Source: Bradyrhizobium sp.
Lineage (GTDB): Bacteria; Pseudomonadota; Alphaproteobacteria; Rhizobiales; Xanthobacteraceae
Direction: 5' to 3'
Assembly (NCBI RefSeq): GCF_016219575.1
Contig: NZ_JACRMG010000019.1
Coordinates: 117,089 to 181,088, forward strand
DNA: 64,000 bases
The stretch's first letter is position 1. Every line of letters begins with the position of its first letter. The position numbers were made by a program, and so were the translations under genes. Under the pieces are notes generated by a model. The model had not been told where the DNA came from and made no database searches. It was given only the letters and a program-made list of their open reading frames with translations. Below are positions 50,429 to 59,070 of this stretch, one piece after another.

Positions 50429-50998
50429 CTAGCCGGTGGATTCCGGTTTGCGCACCACCCGGGCGGGATTGCCGACGACGACCGAATCAGGCGGCACATC
50501 GCGGGTGACGACCGTGCAGGCGCCGACCACGGCGCCCTCGCCGATCGTCACGCCCTTCAGGATGCTGACATTGAAGCCTATCCAGGCCTTGTCCCCGATG
50601 ACGACCGGAGCAGTCGCGACATGCGACCAGTCCTTCCGGCCCTTGCCCCAGTCGAGCACGTCGTTCTTGCGGAGCGCCCAGTCGAGGCTGTGGGAGTCGT
50701 GGTCGGTGATGGTGATCCCCCAGGACATGATGACGTCGTCGCCGATGACGATGCTGCGGTAGCAGACCAGATCGCTCTTTCCGATATAGGTCCGGTCCCC
50801 GATCCTGATTTCGCCGCCGCGATCCTCGAAACGGATATTGGCCTGAATGATCGAGTCTTGCCCGATCGACAGGCGGTTTCCGGCGACCTGCCGGATGCGC
50901 CGCCACACAACGGCAGCGCCCCGGCCGATGCTGACCGCGCCGGATCGCCGGACGTTCCAGCCGAGCAGCGCATCGATCAAGTTCAGGAGGCCCCTCAT
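50429..50998 (-). CDS. Hexapeptide-repeat sugar O-acetyltransferase, WbbJ-like
   Basis: 189 residues from the ATG at 50998, overlapping the asnB stop (ATGA); the much longer open frame upstream is antisense-like to asnB and is not coding. Left-handed beta-helix repeats run from residue 40 (RLSIGQDSIIQANIRF, IGDRTYIGKSDLVCY, IGDDVIMSWGITITDHD). The TDHDSH loop contains the catalytic His, and VIGDKAWIGFNVSILKGVTIG with the end GNPARVVRK is typical of maltose/galactoside acetyltransferases. It would put O-acetyl groups on the second glycan. Confidence 0.87.
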   Translation of the reverse strand: MRGLLNLIDALLGWNVRRSGAVSIGRGAAVVWRRIRQVAGNRLSIGQDSIIQANIRFEDRGGEIRIGDRTYIGKSDLVCYRSIVIGDDVIMSWGITITDHDSHSLDWALRKNDVLDWGKGRKDWSHVATAPVVIGDKAWIGFNVSILKGVTIGEGAVVGACTVVTRDVPPDSVVVGNPARVVRKPESTG

Positions 50999-52836
50999 CG
51001 GCTCATCCTCGCCAGCGACCATTTCATGTTGAGGTACGGCCAGATCGCACCGACCGACTGCCAGTCCCAGCCTTTCGCTGCATTCAATTGCCCGACCTTG
51101 CGGAGGAGCCTCGCCTCGTCGACGAATTCGCCGAAGGCAGGCACCTTCTGGTTCATCAGCGCGGCGACCCAGCCCGCAAGCGGCCCGTTCAGCCATTCCG
51201 GCATCGGCGAGTTGAAGCCGACCTTGCGGCGTCCCATCCGGATGTCTTCCGGCATCCTGCCCTGCATCGCCCGCCGCGCGATCCATTTGGTGTGGGTGTC
51301 GGACGATTTGCTCGCCCCCGGCAGCGCCATCGCATAGGTGACCAGACGCCAGTCCATGAACGGCATCCGCACCTCGATGCCATGGGCCATCGAAACGCGG
51401 TCGAAATTGCGCAGGATGGTCGGCAGCACTGTGCCGTGAAACATCCGGTAGAGGCGCCGGTTGAGCGCGTCCCAGTCGTCCGGCAGCGCGTCGCTCTCGC
51501 CAACCAGGCTGAATTGCGGGGGAAGATTGGAGAGGCCGCCGCGCAGGAAATAATGTCCCCTGCCCTTCATCATCATCGCCCGCGAGACGTCCACCCAGCG
51601 CGCCAGCGCTGGCGATCCCGTGCTCAGCCGGGCGAGCGAGTTTCGCAGGTAGTAGGCGAGCGATTGCCCCTCCTGCCGGTAGGCGCCCATCAGCTCGTCG
51701 GCGCCGTGACCGTCGAGCGACACCAGCACCTTGTGCCTGGCAAGCTCGCGGTAAACCAGCCACGCCGCGCTCGGCAGCGCGATGTAGACGTCGTCATTGT
51801 CGTCGAGGATGCGGTCGATTTCCCTGGTGGCGTCGTCGCGGCCGATCTCCACGATGGTCGGCGCAACGCCGGCCCATTTGGCGGCTTCTTCCGCCATCGG
51901 CCGCTCGTCGTTTGCGGCACCCGCGAATGCGGCGACGAAGGCATGGCGCCAGGCTGCGCTGTCGCGCGGCCCCATTCCTGCACGGGCATGTTCGGCCATC
52001 TCGCAGATCACCGCGGTCGAATCGAAGCCGCCGGACAGACAGGTCCCGATCGGCACGTCGCTGCGCATCCGCAACGCCACGGCGCTGCGAAACAGCTCGC
52101 CGAACCGCTCGACGCGCTCGGCTTCGGTGCTCGGTATCTCCGGCAGATGATCGACCGTACACCACCAGCGTCCGATCGTGCGCTTTCCCTCGCGCAGCCA
52201 CATGAAATGCCCGGCCTGCAGGCGGTGCACCTCGCGGCTGAGCGTGCGCTCGCTGCCCTCGACGCTGAAGGCGTCCAGCATCAGCCGCCGCGCCACATCG
52301 GCATCGATCGAGGTCGGCATCAGGCCGCTTCGCACCATCGCGCGGTGTTCGGATGCGAAGACAAACCGCTCCGGCGTCAGCGCATAAAGCAGCGGCTTGA
52401 TGCCGAAGCGATCGCGCGCGAGGAACATCTCGCCGCTTTGCGTGTCCCAGATCGCCAGCGCCCACATGCCGTTGAAGCGCAGCAGCATGCCCTCGCGCCA
52501 GTGGCGCCACGCCGCCAGGATCACTTCGGTGTCGGACTCGGACTGGAATCGCTCGCCGATGGCCTCGAGTTCCTTGCGCAGCTCGAGGAAATTGTAGATC
52601 TCGCCGTTGTAGACGATGACATGGCGCCCGTCGGCGGACGCCATCGGCTGGTATCCGCCTGGACCGGGATCGATGATGGCAAGGCGGCGGTGGCCCAGCG
52701 CGACATCGCGCTGCGCGCTGAACCAGTAGCCGGCGCCGTCGGGGCCGCGATGCGCGATCTGGTCCGTGAGGTTCTGGATTTCGGCCTGTTCGACGGGCCG
52801 GCCGCGGAGGTTAACGATCCCGGCAATTCCACACAT
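50995..52836 (-). CDS. Asparagine-synthase-like glutamine amidotransferase (copy 2)
   Basis: 613 residues. It starts MCGIAGIVNL with the nucleophile Cys2. HRRLAIIDPG and VIVYNGEIYNFLELR lie in the glutaminase domain, and CLSGGFDSTAVICE is the PP-loop of the synthetase domain. It differs in length and in many blocks from the copy at 32486 and is not a recent duplicate. It is the second gene of the minus-strand operon behind the flippase. As in other glycan clusters, a carboxyl group of a sugar acid is the likely acceptor. Confidence 0.9.
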   Translation of the reverse strand: MCGIAGIVNLRGRPVEQAEIQNLTDQIAHRGPDGAGYWFSAQRDVALGHRRLAIIDPGPGGYQPMASADGRHVIVYNGEIYNFLELRKELEAIGERFQSESDTEVILAAWRHWREGMLLRFNGMWALAIWDTQSGEMFLARDRFGIKPLLYALTPERFVFASEHRAMVRSGLMPTSIDADVARRLMLDAFSVEGSERTLSREVHRLQAGHFMWLREGKRTIGRWWCTVDHLPEIPSTEAERVERFGELFRSAVALRMRSDVPIGTCLSGGFDSTAVICEMAEHARAGMGPRDSAAWRHAFVAAFAGAANDERPMAEEAAKWAGVAPTIVEIGRDDATREIDRILDDNDDVYIALPSAAWLVYRELARHKVLVSLDGHGADELMGAYRQEGQSLAYYLRNSLARLSTGSPALARWVDVSRAMMMKGRGHYFLRGGLSNLPPQFSLVGESDALPDDWDALNRRLYRMFHGTVLPTILRNFDRVSMAHGIEVRMPFMDWRLVTYAMALPGASKSSDTHTKWIARRAMQGRMPEDIRMGRRKVGFNSPMPEWLNGPLAGWVAALMNQKVPAFGEFVDEARLLRKVGQLNAAKGWDWQSVGAIWPYLNMKWSLARMSR

Positions 52837-52922
52837 GATGATGTCAACTGCTCAGGAGAAAACCGGATGCAGGGGGTATTTGGAACACCGCAAACTTCGT
52901 GTCAAGTCATTTGAATTGCTGC

Positions 52923-54449
52923 CTAATTTGGAATGACGGCCTCCAGCCTTGCGCGCATCCGGGGGCGCAGGAAGGGAAGCGCCACAAGCCCCGTCACAAC
53001 GAGCCACAGGGCGCATTCCGCCACGAAATGCGCCAGTCCCTGCCCCGGCAGTGCCGAGCGGATCAACGTGCCCAGCAGCCATCCCGCCGGCATCACTACC
53101 GCGACGATGAGCGCCAGGAAAAGGATGTGCCGAAGCGGGTTCGCAAGCGTCTGGCGCAGGACGGTGAGGCTCAGCCATCCGAACTGCACCAGCAGGTCGC
53201 TGGCGACGATGGCGATCGCCATGCCCACCGGCCCGAATTGCGGCGTGAGCAGGAGGGCCAGCACCAGAAACACCGCGAGCTGCACGGCCTTGACGCGCGC
53301 CAGCAGTTCGCCGCGATTGCTGCAGTAGCAATAGCCGAGCGCCAGCAGCGCCGGCGCAGCGATCCCGGTACCCACCAGCAGCACAACGGTCAGGTGAGCG
53401 TCATAGGGAATGGCATTCCTGGTCCACAACGCGAAGAAGTCGGGCCAGAACGCCAGCAGGGCGGACACCAGCGCGCTCGTCAGCAAGGTCAGGAGCACGG
53501 AGCCGCGCGCATAGAGCGATCGCAGCCGCGCCGTGTCGCCGACGGCATGGTCATGACCGAGCTCGATGGCAAGCGGCTGCGTCAGCTGCGTACACACGGC
53601 GCGCAACAATCCCGCCACCACGCGTGTGACGCCCCACTGCGCGACCGCCACCCGGTCGAACACGAGGGCGCTGACCAGCAGCACCGACAGGTTCTGCAGT
53701 GCGACCTCGGTTGAGCTGGCAATCGCGAACGGAAACGCCAGGCGATACTGGCCGATCGCCCAGCTCCACGACCAGGCAACCCTCCGGCCGGCCGAACGGA
53801 TGAACGGAAAGCAGCGCGGCGCATCGATGGTCACGAGGTAGACGGCAAGCACGACCTGCGGCGCGACATAAGCGATCGTGACCATCAACAGATCGCCGCT
53901 GGTCACGATCGCTGCGACCTGTCCGACCTGCGCGGCCGCCTGCGCGACGCAGGGCAGCCACACCCCGCGGCCGTAGAGCCCGCGCGCCCGGTAAAGTGCC
54001 GCCGCAACATTGGAGGGCAGTCCGGCAAGCATCCCCGCCGCCATCACCGCCAACGCCGCGTCGAAATGCGGCACCTCGCGGAATCCAAGCAGGTGCGAGG
54101 GCGGGAAGATCGCAATCGCGGCCAGGATCGCCGCGATCAACAGGGCGACCGCGACCAGATAGAGCCTGAGCATCGCCGCGTAATAGCGCGCCGTCCGCCC
54201 GTCCGGATCAATGCTGGCCTTGAACGACAGAAAACGGTTCAGCGAGCGCGAATGAAGGCCTGCATCCGCGATGGCGACGAGGCTGCCCGCCGCGTACAGC
54301 GCAAGCCAGGCCGCCAGGTAAACGCTCGAGGTGAAATGCAGGAAGACCGGAACGAGACCGACCTGCTGCGTGATCCCCAGCACCAGCTGCAGAAGATTTG
54401 CACCCCAGCCGTCGAACAGCCTGCGCGCGCGGCTTCCTTTCATGGCCAC
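52923..54449 (-). CDS. Wzx-type flippase (copy 2)
   Basis: 508 residues (an ATG at 54443 would remove two). Twelve to fourteen helices follow a basic N-terminus (MKGSRARR). LLQLVLGITQQVGLVPVFLHFTSSVYLAAWLALYAAGSLVAIADAG is the typical start of the MOP exporter group. It is the first gene of the second minus-strand operon and presumably flips the lipid-linked unit of that cluster. It is only distantly similar to the flippase at 29240-30478. An 86 bp gap separates it from asnB copy 2. Confidence 0.85.
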   Translation of the reverse strand: MAMKGSRARRLFDGWGANLLQLVLGITQQVGLVPVFLHFTSSVYLAAWLALYAAGSLVAIADAGLHSRSLNRFLSFKASIDPDGRTARYYAAMLRLYLVAVALLIAAILAAIAIFPPSHLLGFREVPHFDAALAVMAAGMLAGLPSNVAAALYRARGLYGRGVWLPCVAQAAAQVGQVAAIVTSGDLLMVTIAYVAPQVVLAVYLVTIDAPRCFPFIRSAGRRVAWSWSWAIGQYRLAFPFAIASSTEVALQNLSVLLVSALVFDRVAVAQWGVTRVVAGLLRAVCTQLTQPLAIELGHDHAVGDTARLRSLYARGSVLLTLLTSALVSALLAFWPDFFALWTRNAIPYDAHLTVVLLVGTGIAAPALLALGYCYCSNRGELLARVKAVQLAVFLVLALLLTPQFGPVGMAIAIVASDLLVQFGWLSLTVLRQTLANPLRHILFLALIVAVVMPAGWLLGTLIRSALPGQGLAHFVAECALWLVVTGLVALPFLRPRMRARLEAVIPN

Positions 54450-54815
54450 ACCCGTGCGGAAGCATCCGCGACTTCTGCAAACTGGATCACGTCCCGCCCT
54501 CCGGCTGGTCGAAGGCGGCTAGCATTCGGGCGGCGGATTGTCGATGACCGGAAAGCATACGCGACGGCTTCGCCTTTTTTCCTCCCGCGGGGGCGCAGAC
54601 GAGCCTCCTCCTGCTGATTTGGGCCGTCGCCGGGTGGCAAAGCGGCTCCCCTGTGATGCCGGACCATAGCATGTCCGGACTGAATTCACCGGGGGCTGCA
54701 GCCCGCTGCCGCAAGCTCGATTTGGCCATCGAGGGCAATGGCATCAGAGCCACTGTGCATGCTAACGAGGCCAGCAAGGACACGATCCGGCCGGCGTCAC
54801 CGAGGGGCTTGATGT
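54450..54815. other. 366 bp divergent promoter region, no gene seen
   Basis: This lies between the flippase operon (minus strand) and rfbA (plus strand), so it should hold the promoters of both. GAGGGG about 8 bases before the rfbA ATG is its ribosome site. I saw no convincing -35/-10 pair, hairpin terminator or repeat unit. Confidence 0.5.
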
Positions 54816-55697
54816 ATGATACGCAAGGGAATCATCCTGGCCGGCGGCCTCGGCACGCGGTTGCACCCGCTAACCCTTGCGACGTCAAAACAGCTGCTAC
54901 CGGTCTATGACAAGCCGCTGATCTACTATCCCCTGACCGCGCTGATGCTCGGCGGCATCCGCGAATATCTCATCATCACGGCGCCGGGAGAGGCGGACCA
55001 ATTCAGGCGCCTTCTGGGCGACGGGCGCAAGTGGGGCATCGAGCTTTCCTACGCGGTGCAGGATCGTCCGGGCGGCATCGCGGAGGCCTTTCTGATCGGC
55101 AAGGATTACCTTGCCGGCCATCCGTCGGCGCTGGTCCTCGGCGACAACATTTTCTACGGCACGAACCTTCGCGCGGTGCTGCACGAGGCTGCGGCACAGG
55201 TCGCGGGCGCCACCGTCTTCGCCTCCTGGGTCGACGATCCCGAACGCTATGGCGTGATCGAATTCGACGCCACGCACCAGCCGGTGAGGATCGTCGAGAA
55301 GCCGAAGGCACCAAAATCGAACTGGGCCGTCACCGGCATCTATTTCTACGACGGTCGCGCCAGCGATGTCGTGCGTGAATTGAAACCGTCGGCGCGCGGC
55401 GAGCTGGAGATCACCGACCTCAATCAATGGTATCTCACGCGCGGCGAGCTGCAAGTCGTCCGCTTCGGCCGCGGCTATGCCTGGCTCGACGCCGGCACGC
55501 ACGATTCGCTGCTGGAAGCCTCGCAATTCATCCATGTCGTGGAGAAGCGCCAGGGCCTGAAGATCGCCTGTCCCGAGGAAGTCGCCTTTGTCCAGGGTTT
55601 CATCGACGCCGAGCAATTGCTGCGGCTGGCAGAACCGATGAAGGGCACCGGCTACGGGCAATACTTGATCCGTCAGGCGCAGCAGCCAGGCACCTGA
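54816..55697 (+). CDS. rfbA: Glucose-1-phosphate thymidylyltransferase RfbA
   Basis: Makes dTDP-glucose from glucose-1-phosphate and dTTP. It has 293 residues. The signature GGLGTRLHPLTLATSKQLLPVYDKP holds the catalytic Arg and Lys; LGDNIFYGTNL has the metal Asp, and EKPKAPKSNWAVTGIYFYD and YAWLDAGTHDSLLEAS are standard. It is the first enzyme of the dTDP-4-amino-4,6-dideoxy sugar route, with RfbB at 44228 and WecE 83 bp downstream. Confidence 0.95.
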   Translation: MIRKGIILAGGLGTRLHPLTLATSKQLLPVYDKPLIYYPLTALMLGGIREYLIITAPGEADQFRRLLGDGRKWGIELSYAVQDRPGGIAEAFLIGKDYLAGHPSALVLGDNIFYGTNLRAVLHEAAAQVAGATVFASWVDDPERYGVIEFDATHQPVRIVEKPKAPKSNWAVTGIYFYDGRASDVVRELKPSARGELEITDLNQWYLTRGELQVVRFGRGYAWLDAGTHDSLLEASQFIHVVEKRQGLKIACPEEVAFVQGFIDAEQLLRLAEPMKGTGYGQYLIRQAQQPGT

Positions 55698-55780
55698 GGC
55701 GGATCGGCGGGTTCACCCCATTGATTCCGGAGGCCGAAGCGGTCAGTTTAGCGGCGTTTCGATCCGCGACATGGACGGCG

Positions 55781-56959
55781 ATGGCAGCTGATGCAATTCC
55801 CTTCAACCGGCCGTACGCGACCGGAAAGGAAGCCGATTATATCGCCGGGGCGATAGCCAATTCGCACCTGGCCGGCGACGGCCCGTTCACCAGGCAGTGC
55901 CATCGCTGGATCGAGGAGCAAGCGGGCTGTGCGCGGGCGCTGCTCACCCCGTCCTGCACGGCGGCCCTCGATCTCGCCGCGCTGCTCCTGGAACTGGAGC
56001 CGGGCGATGAAGTCATCATGCCCTCCTTCACCTTCGTCTCGACCGCGAACGCCTTCGTCCTGAGGGGAGCGGTTCCGGTTTTTGTCGACATTCGCGAAGA
56101 CACCCTCAACCTGAATGAAAGACTGATCGAAGCCGCGATAACCTCGCGGACCCGCGCCATCGTACCCGTGCATTACGCCGGCGTTGCGTGCGAGATGGAC
56201 GCGATTTCCGGCATTGCCCGCCGGCACGATTTGAGGATTGTCGAAGATGCAGCGCAGGGAATCCTCGCCAGCTACAAGGGGCGCGCGCTCGGTTCCATCG
56301 GCGATCTCGGCACCCTGAGCTTCCACGAAACCAAGAACATCATTTGCGGCGAAGGCGGTGCGCTGCTCGTCAATGACAGGTCGCTGGTGGCGCGCGCGGA
56401 AATCATCCGCGAGAAGGGTACCGACCGCAGCCGCTTCTTCCGGGGCGAGATCGACAAGTACACCTGGCAGGATGTGGGATCCTCCTTGTTACCGGGTGAC
56501 AACACCGCCGCGTTCCTGTGGGCGCAGCTCGAACAGGCGCAGGACATCACCGGCAAGCGGATCGCGCTTTGGCGTACTTACCACGAGATGTTGTCGCCAC
56601 TCGAACAGCAAGGCTTGCTGCGGCGCCCGATCATTCCGGAAGATTGCCAGCACAATGGCCATCTCTACTACGTTCTGCTCGCCCCCGGGATCGATCGCGA
56701 AGCAGTGCTGGACGCACTCAAGGCCCGGGGAGTTCACGCGGTGTTTCACTATGTGCCGCTGCATTCCTCGCCTGCGGGCCGGCGTTTCGGGCGTGCACAG
56801 GGGGAATTACCGCTGACGAACGGCCTGTCGGCCCGGTTGATCCGACTGCCGCTCTGGATCGGCCTCGGCGAGGTGCGCCAGCAGCGGGTCTGCGACTCGC
56901 TGGATCTTGTGCTGCGCGAGTCCAGCCGGCGCGCGCTGCGAAGATCGGTCGCACAATGA
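55781..56959 (+). CDS. wecE: dTDP-4-keto-6-deoxyglucose transaminase WecE/RffA
   Basis: 392 residues from the ATG at 55781; the open frame upstream overlaps rfbA and is not coding. It begins IPFNRPYATGKEADYI, as WecE does, and carries the block GDEVIMPSFTFVSTANAFVLRG, VEDAAQGILASYKGRALG and the PLP lysine in LSFHETKNIICGEGGALL. DVGSSLLPGDNTAAFLWAQLEQA is also diagnostic. It transfers an amino group to C4, giving dTDP-Fuc4N. The gene overlaps the next by 4 bp. No WecD-type N-acetyltransferase is seen; the formyltransferase at 8472 or the WbqC-like protein may take that place. Confidence 0.92.
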   Translation: MAADAIPFNRPYATGKEADYIAGAIANSHLAGDGPFTRQCHRWIEEQAGCARALLTPSCTAALDLAALLLELEPGDEVIMPSFTFVSTANAFVLRGAVPVFVDIREDTLNLNERLIEAAITSRTRAIVPVHYAGVACEMDAISGIARRHDLRIVEDAAQGILASYKGRALGSIGDLGTLSFHETKNIICGEGGALLVNDRSLVARAEIIREKGTDRSRFFRGEIDKYTWQDVGSSLLPGDNTAAFLWAQLEQAQDITGKRIALWRTYHEMLSPLEQQGLLRRPIIPEDCQHNGHLYYVLLAPGIDREAVLDALKARGVHAVFHYVPLHSSPAGRRFGRAQGELPLTNGLSARLIRLPLWIGLGEVRQQRVCDSLDLVLRESSRRALRRSVAQ

Positions 56960-57810
56960 CCAGCAACCGGCTGTTTGCCGCCCATAAGCCAATGCGACGC
57001 AAGAGCGAGATATGGCTCGTCGCAGCCATGGCCATCTTGATGCTGGCTTCTGCGAGCATCTGGGCCAGCGGTGGCGTTCTGTGGCGATATCCGAAGGAAA
57101 TTCGTCCCGTGCTGGCGATGATGGACTATCCGGTGACGGAAGGCGCCAGGTATCCGGGCTGTTGGCTGTCGGCGAAGTCCGACTTTGCGAATTACGCACC
57201 GGAATGCAGGAGAGGTACGACCCTGATCTGGGGTGATTCCCACGCAGCGCGACTCTACACGGGATTTGCCGGCGAGACGGCGCAGTTCACCCGCGACGGA
57301 TGCGCCCCCTTGATCGGATACGGTGACAAGGTTTGCGCCGCCAGCAACGCCAGGATTGCGGAAGAAATTGCGCGGATCAAGCCGCGGCGCGTCGTCATCT
57401 TTGCTGCCTGGCTGAACCATACCGATGGCCGCGACCTGAGCGAGAGGCAGTCCGACGCCTTCAGGGCGACGTTGCGCTCGATTCATGCCGAGGAGGTCGT
57501 GGTGCTGGGTCCGATGCCGATCTTCAGGCCGAGCCTTCCCGAGTTGGTCTACATCGATTGGTTTCTGCTGAAGGAATTGCCCGACATGATGGAGGCTCAG
57601 GGAGCCGACTATCGCGGCGTCAATGCAACCCTGAGACGTGTCGCTGAAGAGAGCGGCGCCCGGTTCATCTCAGTCTATGACCTTCTCTGCGAGAAGAGCG
57701 CTTGCATCACGCACACACCGGAATCCAGGGCCAGTCTCCTGTCCTGGGACTACGGACACCTGACGACGGCTGGCGCCAGGTACGTTGCCGATCTCGCCGC
57801 CCTCAACTGA
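56956..57810 (+). CDS. Membrane-anchored SGNH hydrolase-like domain protein
   Basis: 284 residues from an ATG overlapping the wecE stop. One N-terminal transmembrane helix (SEIWLVAAMAILMLASASIW) anchors a periplasmic domain. The domain has GDSHAARL, the block I Ser of SGNH enzymes, and near the C-terminus SWDYGHLTTAGA, where Asp and His complete the triad. This domain is normally the C-terminal part of acyltransferase-3 O-acetylases (OafA type), where it takes part in acyl transfer. Here it stands alone, with Cys residues near the start that could form disulfides. It may acylate or deacylate the exported glycan. Confidence 0.8.
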   Translation: MTSNRLFAAHKPMRRKSEIWLVAAMAILMLASASIWASGGVLWRYPKEIRPVLAMMDYPVTEGARYPGCWLSAKSDFANYAPECRRGTTLIWGDSHAARLYTGFAGETAQFTRDGCAPLIGYGDKVCAASNARIAEEIARIKPRRVVIFAAWLNHTDGRDLSERQSDAFRATLRSIHAEEVVVLGPMPIFRPSLPELVYIDWFLLKELPDMMEAQGADYRGVNATLRRVAEESGARFISVYDLLCEKSACITHTPESRASLLSWDYGHLTTAGARYVADLAALN

Positions 57811-57997
57811 TGGCGCGGGCCAGGCTACCTGCCGTCCAGCGCCTTGGCGGCGCGCCCTACGACGCACGCGCAACCGCCCCGAGTAATTTCCGGCGGTCCA
57901 TCGACAGCGAACCAGCAAGCGGCGCTGCGGCGCTGGGGCCGATTTCATGCCGACCCGGCATGCCTGGCGTACGGAAGCCGAATAAGTATGATTATAC

Positions 57998-58900
57998 CTA
58001 TATCGCCCGAGCCACCACAACCCTGCTTCCGCCCATGGGCCAGCGCAAGCCGGCCAGGGTCAGCCGGACCTCACAGCCGAGGATCGCCTTGAAAACCGCA
58101 TTCGCGAGCGGATGCATTGCAAATTCCCGGTCAACGCGATTCTCGTTGCCGCCTTTTCTGGCGCGAAGCCGGCTCACCGCCATCAAGGGCAACAGCAGGG
58201 CCGTGAACGACGACGAGAACAAGACCTCAAAGCCGTTGCGGCCAAGCTTCGTTTCCAGTTCACCGCTCTCGTAGCGGCGTTGATGATGCGCGCGAACATC
58301 GGCCTCGCTCCATAGCCAGCGATGCTGCGGGACGGTTAGAATGACACCTCCCCCTCGGCGGGTGGCTTCCCGAAGTCCACGCAAGACCGCCTCATCATCC
58401 GCAATATGCTCGACAACATCGAACGCGCCGGTGAGATCGAACAGGTCTACTGCGGGAATGTTGAGTGCATCCATCTGAACGAATTCAACTCCCTTCGGCA
58501 TCCTGGTCCGGGCATGGACCAGGCCGAGGGTATGAAGTTCCGAACCGGCAATACGGTCCCAGCGCCGGGACCGGAGCATCTCGCGCAGCACCGCTCCGGT
58601 GCCGCAGCCGACCTCCAGGAAAGAAGCGGCGCCGGGGAAGAACTTGTCCGCCAGGCCGACGATCAGCTTGCTCCGGGTTGCAAACCAGAAATGATTGGCT
58701 TCGACTTCAGCAAGAAAATCGAAATCGGCTGGCTCAAAGCCGCTGACGGTATCGGCCAATTCGGGGGCAAACATCGGAATCCCGTCGCGCTGCGCGACAG
58801 CATTTCCGCAGGCGGGACAACTCCAGCCAAGCCGCCAGACCGGTTCGCCGGCATCGACGGGCTCAAGAAACCTGCATTTGGGGCATCGTCGAGCCGCCAT
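57998..58900 (-). CDS. SAM-dependent methyltransferase with N-terminal zinc ribbon
   Basis: 300 residues. The N-terminal CPKC (about 6-9) and CPAC (about 29-32) pairs form a probable zinc ribbon, followed by the methyltransferase core SFLEVGCGTGAVLREML, LNIPAVDLFDLTGAFDVVEHIADD and GGGVILTVPQHRWLWSEADVRAHHQRRY. The C-terminus includes a hydrophobic stretch (TALLLPLMAVSRL) that may associate with the membrane. This arrangement is common among polysaccharide-cluster or lipid-modifying methyltransferases. The substrate is unknown. It is divergent from the GT2 gene at 59071. Confidence 0.85.
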   Translation of the reverse strand: MAARRCPKCRFLEPVDAGEPVWRLGWSCPACGNAVAQRDGIPMFAPELADTVSGFEPADFDFLAEVEANHFWFATRSKLIVGLADKFFPGAASFLEVGCGTGAVLREMLRSRRWDRIAGSELHTLGLVHARTRMPKGVEFVQMDALNIPAVDLFDLTGAFDVVEHIADDEAVLRGLREATRRGGGVILTVPQHRWLWSEADVRAHHQRRYESGELETKLGRNGFEVLFSSSFTALLLPLMAVSRLRARKGGNENRVDREFAMHPLANAVFKAILGCEVRLTLAGLRWPMGGSRVVVARAI

Positions 58901-59070
58901 CGTTCAATCGTCCTATAGCAAGACAAATCCAGCTTGGAAGACGATACTTGATGACAACGTTGTCAACTGACAATAGAGACTAGTTGCGCCATCAGGTGCC
59001 TAACCTCAACGGCTGGTTTGGTTCTCAGGCAAGCCACCGCCTTTCCCATCGCCGATGACAGTGTAAGCTC

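Noticed and set aside
50429..51763. A 444-residue acetyltransferase with an N-terminal extension
   Set aside because: The extension is the shadow of asnB copy 2. The ATG at 50998 overlapping the asnB stop gives a normal 189-residue hexapeptide enzyme.
57811..57890. A decayed copy of the wecE 3' end after the SGNH gene
   Set aside because: A few shared GC-rich words (for example CGGCGCGC) line up only with gaps; too weak to separate from chance.
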